Part shown: positions 1 to 11,406 of the stretch, in pieces
Layout: each line of letters starts with the position of its first letter
Position numbering within the stretch: position 1 is the first letter of the stretch
NCBI GenBank assembly: GCA_007644065.1
Contig: VJWN01000007.1
Location: 620,001-684,000 of the forward strand
Direction of reading: 5' to 3'
Length of the DNA: 64,000 bases
Source: Margaritispora aquatica
Taxonomy: Eukaryota; Ascomycota; Leotiomycetes; Helotiales; Discinellaceae
Translations under genes and position numbers: made by a program
Notes under the pieces: model-generated
Told to the model about the DNA's origin: nothing
Databases searched by the model: none
What the model saw: only the letters and a program-made list of their open reading frames with translations

Positions 1-844
1 AAGTACTGTGAACTGCGGAAATGAAGTGAATTGAACGATTTTTGGGGATTGGTAATGATTATTTAGAAAAGAGAGTATTTCAACGTAAAATAAAAACATT
101 GGGATTTTAACCAAACCTCATACGGGGGGAGAGCCGGCTCTCCTCCCGGCCAATAGGGCTCCTCCCGCGAAGGAGGAATGGACTATACCCCCCACGCTTA
201 TGCAGAAGTTGCACACCGCCCTCGAGTCTTATCCTGAGATTTATGCTGCACCAACGAGGTCTGATGATCGAGTAAATCAGTGGCAGACATTGATGCTGAT
301 GTGTGTGGCAGGTGGGAATGCTTATAAAGCTGTATAGTGAACATCTTTTTCGTGATTACTGTGAGCTGTAATGTTGCCTTTGTATAGGTATATAATACAG
401 AGTAATTTTCACTCTAACCCATTGTAGAACTAGATATAGTGACAATGCCTCCCTACTATACTAGGCTGAACATTCAACCTTGAAATGAGTCCCGATTTCC
501 AGCCTTTGTCAGAGGCAAACGCTAGAAAATCAGCCCTACTCTATGTTATTTGGTGACTTGATTTTTTTTTTAACGACAGAAAGCCCTCTTTTCCAGAAAT
601 GATAAGACCTCGCTTGCACATCACCCGCGAACGTACTAAGTACCTACCTAGTATGCGGCAACCCCTAGTGGCGGGTGAGTCTGAACAAACGTGGTAAAGC
701 TACGCTAAGCGGTGGATTTCCATTTCTTCGACGGGAGCAGCCTCACTCCACGTTTTACCAACTCTAGACACTCTAGACATCGAAAGGAATCTCAAGAGAA
801 ATTATTTCGCCCGCCGAAAACAGGTATCGTTCCCAGACACCAAG
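1..844. other. left-edge non-coding stretch upstream of P450
   Basis: No gene can be supported here. A 45-codon ATG frame (about 200-337, +) ends in a TAG and resembles nothing I recognise. The segment at 120-180 is GC-rich with a short inverted GAGCCGGCTC motif. The last 100-150 bp presumably hold the promoter of the P450 that starts at 845, but no TATA element stands out. Confidence 0.4.
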
Positions 845-2627
845 ATGCTGTCCAGCGTTGTCTTGGGCCTTGCGATCCTGTTTTATCTGGCGTACAAATT
901 CTTCATCTACCCTGTATTCTTGTCCCCGCTATCGGCAATTCCAAACGCTCATTTCTCGAGCTCATTTTCAAATGGATGGATGATATGGCAGCGATATCAT
1001 AGGCAAACAAACAAGGCGATTTGTGATGCACATGAGCGCTTGGGCCCAGTGGTTAGGCTTGGGTTGACAGAAATCAGCGTGAATTCTCCAGAGGCTCTGA
1101 AGGTGGTCTACAGTGGCAACTTTGAGAAGGATGACTTCTATGCTCCCTTTACGAACTATGGGTACCTATATTCCAAGCCAGCTGATTTGCGCATTGCTTG
1201 CTGAACTGAGCTGAAGTCTTTTCAGATTACCAAATATGTTTTCCATGGTTCATAAACCAACACACACGAAGCGGAGGCGGATGTTCGCAAACATCTACAG
1301 CAAGAGCACCTTGCAATCTTCTGTAGCGATTCACAAATTGTCCCAGGCTATCATCATGGAGGGTCTCCTTCCAATCATCGATTTAGCAGCTCGAGAAAGC
1401 ACCCCACTAAACATGTTTGAGTACAGCTCAGCTATATATTTGGACTTCATTACCGCATTCGTATTTGGTCTTCAGAATAGTACAAATTATTTACAAGACA
1501 AGAAAGCTCGTAACCATTGGATAGCCACCAAGAAAATCACAAATGAAGCACTTGGAGCTGGATCCTGGGCTTCGGATTTTCCTGTTCTGTCTTCCCTTTT
1601 GATGAAGATAGGCGTCAACCTCGAGGATCCACAGATCAATGCAGCAGTGGAAGAAGGCAATGATTGGTGCCTCGACATGGTTGACAGGTCTGAAACCTCC
1701 TTAGATTCTTCCTCGTCCATCTCACGGGCAGAAAACAAAGACAAGGATGTTAACTGGACGGAACCCGTTGTTTACAAACAGCTTGTCAATCAGCTCCGGT
1801 CTCCAGCTGAGAAAACAGCAACTGGTCCTCTTTCCGACTCCCAACTTCGACTCACCGTCGCTTCCGAGCTGATGGACCATCTTGTCGCAGGCACAGAAAC
1901 CAGTGGTTGGACATTGATTTATATCATGCACGAGCTCTCCCACCGCCCTTGTCTCCAATCTTCCCTGCGTTCCGCACTCCTCTCCCTATCTCCTCCCATT
2001 TTGTACCCTGCCTTGGCACGAGAGGACCTCCCCGCCCCCCAATCCATCGACAATCTCCCGCTTCTCGACGCGATTATATTCGAGAGTCTTCGACTCCACC
2101 CTCCGGTTCCTGGGCAACAGCTCCGAGTGACACCAGCCCACAACCCAGAGTCTCCAACGTCACTCCTTGATTATTCCAATATTCCGCAGGGAATTCGTGT
2201 AAGTGCTCAGGCGTATTCCTTACATCGAAATCCGAAAGTCTTTCCGGATCCGGAGGCTTGGAAACCAGAGCGATGGCTCCACGCCAGCCCAGAGCAGAGA
2301 AGCGAGATGATGAGATGGTTCTGGGCCTTTGGAAGTGGCGGGCATATGTGCATTGGGAATAATTTGGGCATTTTAGGTGAGTGAGAGTGCTACCATTTTC
2401 TATTTACAGTGTTCCATATTGCATGCCATCGCATTTCGCTCTACAATTATGTTTTGATTTGCCTTGAGCTGACATCATTGGGGAAACCAGAATTGAAACT
2501 CGTGGTTGCGGCCATCTATTCTAACTACACCACAAGCGTCATTGATGATGAAGGGATTGAGCAGTTAGATGGTTATGCCGTTGGACCCAAGGGCGACAGG
2601 CTCATCTTGCACTTTGAGCGGGCATGA
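845..2627 (+). CDS. cytochrome P450 monooxygenase (three exons)
   Basis: A haem-thiolate monooxygenase, expected in the ER membrane with an NADPH-P450 reductase partner; the substrate cannot be read from sequence. Predicted exons are 845-1161, 1226-2376 and 2491-2627 (GT..AG, phases consistent), giving about 534 residues, normal for a fungal microsomal P450. Residues about 4-24 form a hydrophobic anchor. The I-helix oxygen-binding motif AGTETS is at about 327-332, the ExxR pair (ESLR) at about 392-395, the PERW motif at about 453-456, and the haem loop FGSGGHMCIG at about 474-483 with the Cys ligand at about 481. Using the acceptor at 2490 gives the usual post-haem helix ELKLVVAAIYSNY; the earlier AG at 2409 would add residues not expected there. 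All key residues are present, so the gene looks functional. The next gene is a permease in the same direction, but no cluster backbone is near. Confidence 0.9.
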
Positions 2628-2830
2628 TAAACGGTCAGCTTCCAGGGGGGGCCTTGATAGTAAAGTGACATCTTTGTAAATAGTGAGATTATTCTTAGTT
2701 CAGCTCAGCCGTTCTGAAATGAAGGAGCAATTGATGCGTTAATGGCGTTAATGACTTTGCAATCGAGAAGGTCGTGCCCTTTCTCTTTTCCTCTTTTCCT
2801 CTGTTTCTCATCCAGCAGCACCAGTACCGG

Positions 2831-2857
2831 CATATGTGGCATATGTGGCATATGTGG
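2831..2857. repeat. 3 x 9-bp tandem repeat (catatgtgg)
   Basis: Three exact head-to-tail copies of CATATGTGG lie in the gap between the P450 and the permease. The copy number is too low to call a functional array. Confidence 0.7.
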
Positions 2858-2985
2858 GTGGTATGGATCAATGCATCATTGGTTCCTGTTCTATCACTCT
2901 ATCACTCTGGGATTGAACTCGTACAATTATCACCCGATAACTGACAGCTGAGACCCCATGCCAGCACCCAGTACCCAATTACCGC

Positions 2986-3005
2986 ACCGTACCGTACCGT
3001 ACCGT
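2986..3005. repeat. 4 x ACCGT pentanucleotide repeat
   Basis: Four exact tandem copies of ACCGT, about 335 bp upstream of the permease start codon. It may be a plain microsatellite. Confidence 0.65.
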
Positions 3006-3338
3006 AACACCGTCTGAGAAAGCCATGGGCCCATGGGGGGTGGGGGGTTCCAGATTGTAGGGTTCAGAGGTGCAGGGCACGGGGAACAAGGGACTTCAGG
3101 AGCAAGCCCCGACGGCATCCCTCCGAAATAGTCCCCTCATCTCCCCAACAATACAATCGTGATCTCTTTCGAACCCAGTATGTAATCTATCCCGGCTCCC
3201 CTTCAGTCCCGCGTGGAGGGACGGGTCAAGGAGTTTTGGTTTCCTTCGTAGTATAGTAACAAGCTATGTCCATTCTTTAGCTAGCTGGTGAGGACCCGAG
3301 CAGATCAACATCAACGAAAACCAACAACAGCCTTAGAT

Positions 3339-5148
3339 ATGGAGAAAGTCGACTCTCCTCAAGCTACCGTGAACGAGTCGAATCCTCCTTCCACGGCTCC
3401 CGAATCGGATGACGGCCACATCAATGCTTCTGGCCATCGTCAGGAGCTCGACCGAAACTTCAAACTGATCAATGTTATTGGATTGGGCCTAACTTCTGGC
3501 GTTACTTGGATACCAATTGGTGGCAGTATTGTATGCACGAGTTCCTTTCTCTTGCCCTACTTGAGAACTTCCTGCTCAAGAACTTCCTGCTCATGACTCT
3601 CCTAGACTGTTGCGATTTACAATGGCGGACCTCCAGGTGTCATGTACGAATTGTATGTTCTCACAACCGCCCCAAACTCCATTGTGCTGTCATCTAACGA
3701 GATTTAGCATCGCTGCATCGATTTTCTACTGGTTCATCGCTGCCTCAATTGCAGAGCTTGCTTCGGCGATGCCATCATCTGGTGGAGGTTCGTTCATACC
3801 TCCGAGTACATACTGTGCACATTATAGCAGCTAAACATATAACTAGTCTATCACTGGGCCTCTGTTACAGCGGGGAGGTACGGACGAATTTGCGGCTGGT
3901 TTGCAGGATGGTGGAACTTCCTGGCTTGGGTTCTCGGACTCACTGGCAGTTGTCAGATAGTTAGTGTTCAGGTCGTCTCGATGTACGCTCTATTCCACCC
4001 CGATTTCGTAATCGAGAGATGGCAGGTCTTTGTGACATATCAAATCATCTTGTGGTTCTGCATCCTCGTGGTCCTGTACCTCAATCGAGCACTTCCGACC
4101 GTGGAGGTCATCGGAGGCTTTTTGACCATAGCTGGAGTCATCGTCACCGTTCTCGTTTGTGCCATCATGCCACATACAAGAGGCGTAAGCTATGCGACCA
4201 ATGCCTTTGTTTGGCAGGAGTGGCAGAACTTCACGGGATATAGCCATGGGTTTGCGTTCTGCTTGGGGATGCTAAATGGTGCTTTCGCTGTTGGCACCCC
4301 AGATGTTATCACCCATCTCGCAGAAGAGATTCCAAAGTACGTGTAAAAAATTCCCCAAACAAACATCCCTTCCTAACTTCGAATCCAGCCCTAGCAGAAA
4401 CATCCCGAAGGCCATCTTGGCACAGTTTGTCGTGGGATTCTTCACTGCTTTCTTTTACCTCATTACGATGTTCTACAGCATCAGTGACCTGGATGCAATC
4501 CTATCAACGAGTTACCTCTTCCCTCTCACCGAAATCTACAAACAATCGACTGGATCTGCAGGCGGCTCTCTAGGTCTCCTCCTTCTCACATTCATACCCT
4601 CCATCTTTGGAGCCATCGGATGCTGCCTGACAGCAAGCCGGGTATTCTGGACCCTCGCTCGCGATAACGCCACCCCATTCAGCGGCTTCTTCGCAACCGT
4701 AAACCAAAAGCAGCGCAATCCATTCAACTCCATCGTCCTGTGCGGAGTCATCTCTGCGCTGCTCGGCTGTATCTACGTGGGCAGCCAAACGGCATTCAAC
4801 GCCTTCATCGGCTCCTTCGTGGTACTATCCTCTCTCTCCTACCTCGCAGCCATCCTACCGCATCTCCTTAGCAAGCGCGCGAACGTCACTCCCGGCTGGT
4901 TTTGGATGAAAGGCGCCACCGGATTCGTCGTCAATGGAATTTCGAGTCTCTACATCGTCGCATTTGTCATCATCTTCTGCTTTCCCTTTGCCATGCCGGT
5001 CGATGCCGCCCTTATGAATTATACCAGTTTGATCACCGGGGGTTTGTCGCTCTTCGCGGCGGGGTTCTGGTTCTGGAGGAAGGGTGATTATGAGGGGCCG
5101 AAATTTGTGCCGTTGGAGAGTGCTATTTTGGCAAAGGACGCTATCTAG
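3339..5148 (+). CDS. APC-superfamily permease (GABA/choline type)
   Basis: A proton-coupled permease of the amino acid/polyamine/choline family, most like fungal GABA or choline permeases; the exact substrate is inferred only at family level. Exons 3339-3530, 3606-3652, 3708-3787, 3847-4336 and 4389-5148 join in frame to about 522 residues with about 12 hydrophobic segments. TMS1 carries GLGLTSGVTW, the loop after it reads YNGGPPGVMYEF, and the motif SGGVYHWASVTAGRYG spans the junction at 3787/3847. The cytoplasmic EEIPNPSRNIPKAI loop, which fungal members share, is restored exactly by splicing 4336 to 4389. I chose the ATG at 3339; the upstream frame to 3288 opens only with GTG. The gene appears intact. 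Confidence 0.88.
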
Positions 5149-6340
5149 AAAGTCTGGTCATATCTTATGCTGATACTCTAATGAATAGTCTGCGGAAGAG
5201 AGGCATAGTATTCGTAAAACAGCTCTGCCAAGGGGTTTGGTCGGTGTTTTCCGCATATCTCTTTTCAGTATTTAATCAAAGCCTTTTTGTAACGGGCTCT
5301 CTAGTAATACGAATATCGCTGTTCTTTTCAGAGCTATTCTTTTGGGCATTCTTGAAAAAGTTAGCGACTGATTTATGCTTCGGCATCGTAAAGAGTTATA
5401 TAATAGTGAGGGTAGAGTGAGTAGAAAGAGAAAGAAGATGAAGTAGTGTAAAATAATATTTTTGGACAGAGAACTTAAAAATGACTTGGTAACCGAGTAA
5501 GGAGGAGTTTAAGTTTTGAACAGAGACACCAAGTAGAACGGAGTAGGAATTCTCTTTTCTTGGATAAAACCTTCATGCTCTACCACTGCAAGCGACTTTT
5601 TTTTTATGAACAGGCTGTTGATAAAGATGTGACTTACAGCAACCTAGCATTATCCTGTAAATTCAAAAATACAATCAAAAGTGACCCAAAGTCACGAAGG
5701 CTCACCAAATCTAATCAGGACGAGGTATCTTACGGTAGCAGGTTCATGTATTGATTATTCAAAGTTTAATGATCGCATAAGGTAGTGATCGAAAAGGATT
5801 TCCGACCTAGATTCTCTGCTTGATTTGTAAAAGCTGGCTTCATTTAGTAAACAAATATATAAGAATTCTTTGTTAATTCTCGCTATATTCCAGTTTGTTT
5901 TATACTTTATGGATTAGGTGAGATGTTTCCAAGACAATGTAGCCCCACTTCCATTTTAGCGACATTCTAATCACTTCATCCACCACTCCACTCCACCAAT
6001 TACTTTACCACAATATCAGTTTCTTCAACATCAACACATATAAAAGACTTCCTAGCCTAATCTGTTGATATTAGGGAATAGCATAAAGATCCTATCCTTA
6101 TCCAGCTCCAGCTGTGCGATATGGGACTGTCGTCTTCGATTTGTTGTTGTATTTGTAAATAGACGAGATGGGCCCTCGTTTCTTCAGACACGAGGCTCGA
6201 TTGTTTTTTACCATCCCACCGTGTCTAGTGTCGGATTCCTTAAAGCATCCTCAGTTCCCACTTGGTTTTTCACTAGTACGTCTAAGTGCCGCACGAATTC
6301 AAAGCTTGAAAGTTAACACATCTGGGTTTGTCATGCGATG
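5149..6340. other. AT-rich intergenic stretch
   Basis: No coding region could be supported over about 1.2 kb. Short frames are unlike any family I know and rich in AT codons. The right end (about 6060-6340) may hold the lost first exon of the phosphotransferase relic that follows. Confidence 0.4.
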
Positions 6341-6341
6341 A

Positions 6342-7485
6342 AGACCTCTTCAGTTTTACGCGAGGCAGATTTGTTGTCGACGAGGCGTTTGAAATGTTAC
6401 AGCGTCATGTGAGTTTCAATGCTATTGAACTAGCCAAGCTCTCAGCAAAAGCGGTGGAGTCGGCGTTATGTGTGAAAATCAAGAAGTAGCCAGATGGGAT
6501 GTACAATAAAGCAATGCTTTTAACTATGGACGATGGTCCACAAGTCGTGGCAAAGATTCCAAATCCAAATGCAGGAAAGCCGCATTTCACAACCGCCATT
6601 GAAGTTGCTACGATGGAGTTTGTACGATGCTCAAGCAAGATCTAGCACTCATTTGCTCACACTTTATAGGTGCGCGACTCTCTCCATACTCCTGTTCCAA
6701 AAGTCTTTGACTCGAGCTCTAACGGCCACGAAAATCCTGTTGGTGCAGAGTTTATCATCATGGGGAAATACCCAAGAGTTGAGCTCGAGCAAGTGTGGCC
6801 GTCCATGAAGATGGCTGATAGATTGGCTATTGTCAGTCTATTGCTGCTTGCCAGAAGTCCTGGACTTCCACGTGCTTTAGTAAGTATGGAAGTCTCTACT
6901 ATACGAAAGACCTCGATATGGAGACAGGGCATGAAGACTTGTACATTGAAGTAGATGGTGCCTCTTCCAAAAGCCATAAGTTTTCGTTCGATAAGACCAT
7001 CGACTAGGAGGGAATGGCTTACTAACGGGAGAGCAAACATAGAATTTGACAGAGGGCTATGTAAGCTAACAACTCCTCTTTGCTTCATTCGCAATAACTG
7101 ACTTTCTAAAGAAGGCCCCCTAGGAAAATCATGTGGCAATTGGAGCCCGGGAGATTGCTGCTGTTCGAAATTTGACCTGGCTTCCGAAGTCCCTTGTTAC
7201 AATTCATGGACCAGGAACTTACAGTCCGACCAGGGAAAGAAAACTGAAGGCCTTAGATTGCTATCTTCAACTCATCAAATACCTCATTCCTAGCAATACA
7301 TCGATTACTTCGTTCCATTTGTGGCATGGTGACCTGCATCTTGCCAACAATTTCGTCAATCCATCAATGCCTACAAAAATCACTAGGATTTTCGACTGGC
7401 CATCTACAGAGCTTGCACCTCTCTACCAACAGGATACACGCTATGTCTTGTATCGTCTCGTTATAAAGCAAAATATAAAGTTATA
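6342..7485 (+). pseudogene. phosphotransferase (APH/AIM9-like kinase fold) pseudogene
   Basis: A relic of the large fungal family of APH-type phosphotransferases. Collinear blocks run RGRFVVDEAFEMLQRHV (about 6360-6410), PDGMYNKAMLLTMDDGPQV (about 6490), a still recognisable intron at 6622-6669, VPKVF and PVGAEFIIM (about 6700-6760), REWLTNGRANIEFDRG (about 7010-7060), PGTYSPTREKKL-like sequence (about 7215), the catalytic-loop HGDLH (about 7327) and the FDW metal site (about 7395). Lesions are a TAG at 6487-6489 where a Tyr codon is expected, a single-base loss near 6832, a second frame change near 6985, and a TAG at 7121-7123. After ELAPLY (about 7430) similarity stops abruptly. The ATG and first exon are not found. 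Not functional as a kinase. Confidence 0.8.
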
Positions 7486-7633
7486 ACAAATACAATATTT
7501 TGTTGGGACATGTTCTGACCGCGCTATGTTATAGCTAGACAGGACTGCTGAACACTATTCCTATGAAAGAAGTACTAGAAAAAAAGAAAATACAAGAATC
7601 AATTTTTTAGATTCAATGAAAGAGAAATAAGTA

Positions 7634-9301
7634 TTATTCAGAAATAGTTGGTATGGCGCGGGATCGGGTAGATGCGCCCGAAATACCTGGCATAGCACGT
7701 GGCTTGTTGGATGCTGCTTCTCTCCGCTTTCTCAATTCCCTCACAACATCGTAGAATGCTTTCTCGACATTCATACAAGTCTTAGCACAGGCCTCTACAT
7801 ATTCGCCCCCTAATTCTCGAGCGAGAGCACTGCCTTCCTCCCAAGAAACCTTACGTTCTAACGTCTCTCTCGACTCTGTCTCTTCCTTTTCAATATAATC
7901 ATGTCCTACCAACATTATTGGAAAGCAATCATTCTCAATCCCCTATGGTGTAGTGCTCAACTCGCCGTGCGAAAAATGAGGCTTTTCCTTCACTCTCTTG
8001 ATCTGATTGTGATACCTCATGCATCGGATGAATGACACCCTACTGTAAATGCCATACACGATGACGAAACCTTCGCCATCTCTGATCCATTGATCACGAA
8101 GAGCTGTGTATTCTTCTTGCCCAGCCGTATCAAGAACTTCTAGCATGCAGGCTTGACCATCTATTGCTACTATTTTGCGATAAGAGTCTTCTATGGTGGG
8201 ATCGTAAGTCCTAACGAGATGATTAAGAAATAACTACTGGGTGTCAATATACAAAGATCGTAGGGACTGAAAAGTAATACTGACTTGTATGGTAAGGGCA
8301 GTCTTGCCAACCCCTCCGTCACCGAGGACAACTAGTTTATATAGTACCATCTTACTGACAGCACTATGCACACGAGTTGATTTCGGAGTGGTGGATGGCT
8401 TTGAAATGAACATAGGAGGGCTTTGAAGAATGGCCCCTGTGGTAGTAGGAGATGTAATTCGCCTCAGTATGGAGTTGCCACGGTGCTGAAACTTAAACCG
8501 TGCCAGTACCGAGTCAGCGCTGGCTGGAGCAGGTGGTCTTGGAGGTGTATCATCTGCTGAGTACAAATCACCACTTGTACTAGTACTATCTTCTGACACC
8601 CGGTTCTCATTGGAGAAGTGAGATCGTGCCGTGAAGAATGTCCGAGAAGTGACAGATGATTCTGTTCTAGTAATCAGAGACATTACTTCATTTGCGTCTG
8701 AAGATTCAATAAAAGTTAATCTTCGACTAGCAGTAGCCGAAACATCCTCAATTTCGGGGCCTGCCGCATCCCGAAGCAGACGAAGACTGCCTATATCCGA
8801 TATAGACTCGATTTCTTGGCGAAGTCGATCGCGTTGGGCTTCGGGTGTTACTAGTGACCTAGTAACACTCTCCAGAGCGTCAACAAAACCCTTCAGGTGG
8901 GCTTTCTTACTTTCGAAATGATCCGCATCAAATATCGCCCATCCCGTAACAGTTCCAATAGATTTCTGTTTTTGATTCCTCCGCGCTTGACTCCTGAACT
9001 GGTCGAATGTTGCTCGGAAAATGCTTATACCGCGAGATCCCGACTCTTGAATTGATTGCTCCGACCTAAAGCCGTATCTCTCATCGAACTCTTGCGTCTC
9101 ACTAAGAAGATTTTCGATTGCGCCCAAAGTACGAATCAGAACAGGTTGGATAAAAGGATCGCACAGGCCAGGATTTGTATGAGGCTGCCCATCTGGTTCT
9201 CGGGTTGCTAAGCCTACAGATTCTCCCCATAAGAAGAATCTAAGCTTCTGGAGTTCTGATTGTATGCAAAGAAGCTCGTAGTCATGGGTAAAGGATTGAT
9301 A
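7634..9301 (-). CDS. HeLo domain fused to a Ras-like small GTPase
   Basis: Minus-strand exons 8285-9301 (5' end unresolved), 7994-8233 and 7634-7942 are separated by two 51-nt introns. The first part (about 9290-8760) is a HeLo domain, the membrane-targeting module of the HET-S family: it has [34 protein letters not shown] and LRLLRDAAG in the family order. A Ser/Thr/Pro-rich linker of about 130 residues follows. From Met at 8350 there is a Ras-type G domain: P-loop GDGGVGKT, effector loop YDPTIEDSY, switch [11 protein letters not shown], and EACAKT at the G5 position. The NKxD motif is replaced by GHDYIE and there is no CAAX box (it ends TISE). The first HeLo helix and a start ATG were not found: a TGA lies at 9302-9304, so an upstream exon or an N-terminal truncation must be assumed. 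The role is unknown; the architecture suggests a GTPase that regulates or replaces the trigger of a cell-death module. Confidence 0.75.
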
Positions 9302-11025
9302 TCAGCAGATTGGAGTAAGAGATGAGGATGAAGATATCTCTATAATAAGGCTGGTATTATTGAAATTGGCTAATCTAATTTGGGATGCTTAGCCACAAAC
9401 TCCATTGCGCCACCAACATCTAGAAGGAGCGACAAGGGGAGGAAATGTTGCAAGCTCCTCCAAATTGCAAAGTATATAAACAATGCTTTGTTTACTAGTT
9501 AAAACATATATAATCTTATATTTCTAACTTTACGTTGCCTTCAAAATATACTCCAAGCTTCTACATAATGTTCTTAAGACAACTAACTGTACGAGTGGAA
9601 GGAGGGAAGGTTATTAATAGTGGGAGTATCTCTTACACTTTCCCCGACCTCATTGTTCAAGTCTTTTTTTCTCCGAGGCTTTGCATCTCTACGCATATAG
9701 CTTCCAACTCGCTCCTGAGCCATTTAGCCTCTGCCCGTAGGGGATTAATTGGTAAAGTAAATGGCCCGCGGGAGTGTCTAAAACCTTTATGTCAGTTAGA
9801 GGTCACGTGCTTTTATGCATGATCGTCGGTTCTTCTGATTCTCTTCTTAATCTTACTGCATTCCTTATGATATAGGAGCATTCCTTATGAAGTGCTGATA
9901 TATCTGTATATATAGAGCTCTGTACTGCGGTAAATGGTCTTCAGACTCTTCAATCCTACCTATCTATTTCACCTACTGCTTCCTCACGTGATTCACCCCC
10001 TATCATCCATCACTTTAAAACAGCTCACGTAGTATGCCGTATACAGTAATTCTGACTAATAATCTTAAGGAAATCCAGGCACGCCTTGGCGGCCGACCTA
10101 TATTATATTCTCTTTAGATGAATGTCTATTTTATGTAAGGAAAAAACGACTCGCTCTCCCCCCTTCGTTGCGATTCCCTCTACGATTCAAATTGAAGATA
10201 TTAAGCTTTTTATACTAAAATTAAACTTTTTGGAGGACAAAATTTCACTTTTACGCTCCCCGATATTAGATTACGAAGTCTTGCTTCTTTATGTGCTAAA
10301 GTATTTTCTTGGCGTATTTCAAAATAAATAATTTTACTTATATATCACTTGCGCATTTAAACGCCCCCTTAAGCTCTTCAAACTCAGCTCCTGTTAGCCG
10401 ACGTGCTCTTTAATTCAGCTCCTCACATATAGTGTGCTTTTCAATTCCCTTCCGCGGCTCTTTTCACCTTCTTACCAGGCTTGCACAGGGTGTCTCGACT
10501 GCTCCCTGGGCGGGGGACGTCCTTTCTTTGACTTCCCGTACGTCTTCCAACTCAATGCTGTTGGCTTCTTTACTTACTCTATGTCTCCTTATCCTCTCGT
10601 TCAGCCGAAGACTAAGCATTTGTCATAACTGCTTAAACTATATAGCCTTAGAGTACGGAATACACTGGGAATATTTTTGGAAAGTGTCAACTTTAGGCTC
10701 CTTAAGATCTTGTTTAGATTCCTTAAGTATCCTCGTCAAAACTCGATAAAAATAATATAAGAGAATAGAGATCAGATCAAGTGTAATTAGCTAAAAGGCG
10801 AGAAGCTAAAATATCTAGCGATATAGTAAATCTTACTTAGGAGATCAGGCTTGGCTTAGGTGAGTTGACTGAGCCGAGAGCGAGCCGAGGGTGATTTAGC
10901 GCCTAAGCAAGGGCGGCAAGCTTAGTAACTAAACGCGATGCGCAAGAAAGAGAAAATTGATCTATAATCGCATCATATTCCGTTAAAATCCTCGATTGTG
11001 GGGCGTATTCGAGTTTTAGCAAACA
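9302..11025. other. AT-rich non-coding stretch, probable degraded repeats
   Basis: There is a TATA-like element on the minus strand near 9473-9480 that could serve the HeLo-Ras gene. From about 9830 to 10820 the sequence is strongly AT-rich with many TA steps and no conserved frame, as expected of mutated transposon remains, but no terminal repeats could be matched. The segment 10850-10930 is less AT-rich. No gene can be supported. Confidence 0.45.
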
Positions 11026-11406
11026 ATGAGCTACACAATGCTTTTGCTACCCCGTAATATGGCTATAGATGAGGAAGCAAGCTATTTGTCGCAGGTTGCT
11101 GCTCTGGAAAATGGATAGGATTCGATACTAGGAGCCAAGAATTCTTCATATCCGTTCTCCTTCTCGCCAGAAGAGAAGACGAAGATGGAGAAACATACCG
11201 AGGGAGCACTTCTAGGAATACAAATCATGCAGTCAATTCGTGAGAGCATTGGAGATTTATTTCCCGAACAAGGGTGCGTGAAGGCCGAGCTGTATGCGGA
11301 CTCGTTGGATGCTTTGACCCAGATGAAGGAGTAGTTACTTGATCAACTTTCGACGGATGAGAAGAAAAGAAAGGAATGGGAAATCTGATGGCCTTTTGGA
11401 ACCTAG
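11026..11406 (+). pseudogene. relic of an unidentified gene with three in-frame stops
   Basis: A single frame of 127 codons from an ATG keeps protein-like composition across three stop codons, including the stretches EEKTKMEKHTEGALLGIQIM and AELYADSLDALTQMKE. The stops are TAG after ALENG, TAG after QMKE, and TGA before WPFGT. All three can be explained by single transitions from Trp or Gln codons. I do not recognise the family. It could be a decayed short gene or one exon of a larger one. Confidence 0.4.

Noticed and set aside
3288..3338. N-terminal extension of the permease
   Set aside because: Opens with GTG, not ATG; eukaryotic initiation is better placed at 3339.
845..5148. secondary-metabolite gene cluster
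   Set aside because: A P450 next to a permease is suggestive, but there is no PKS, NRPS, terpene or similar backbone enzyme in the window.
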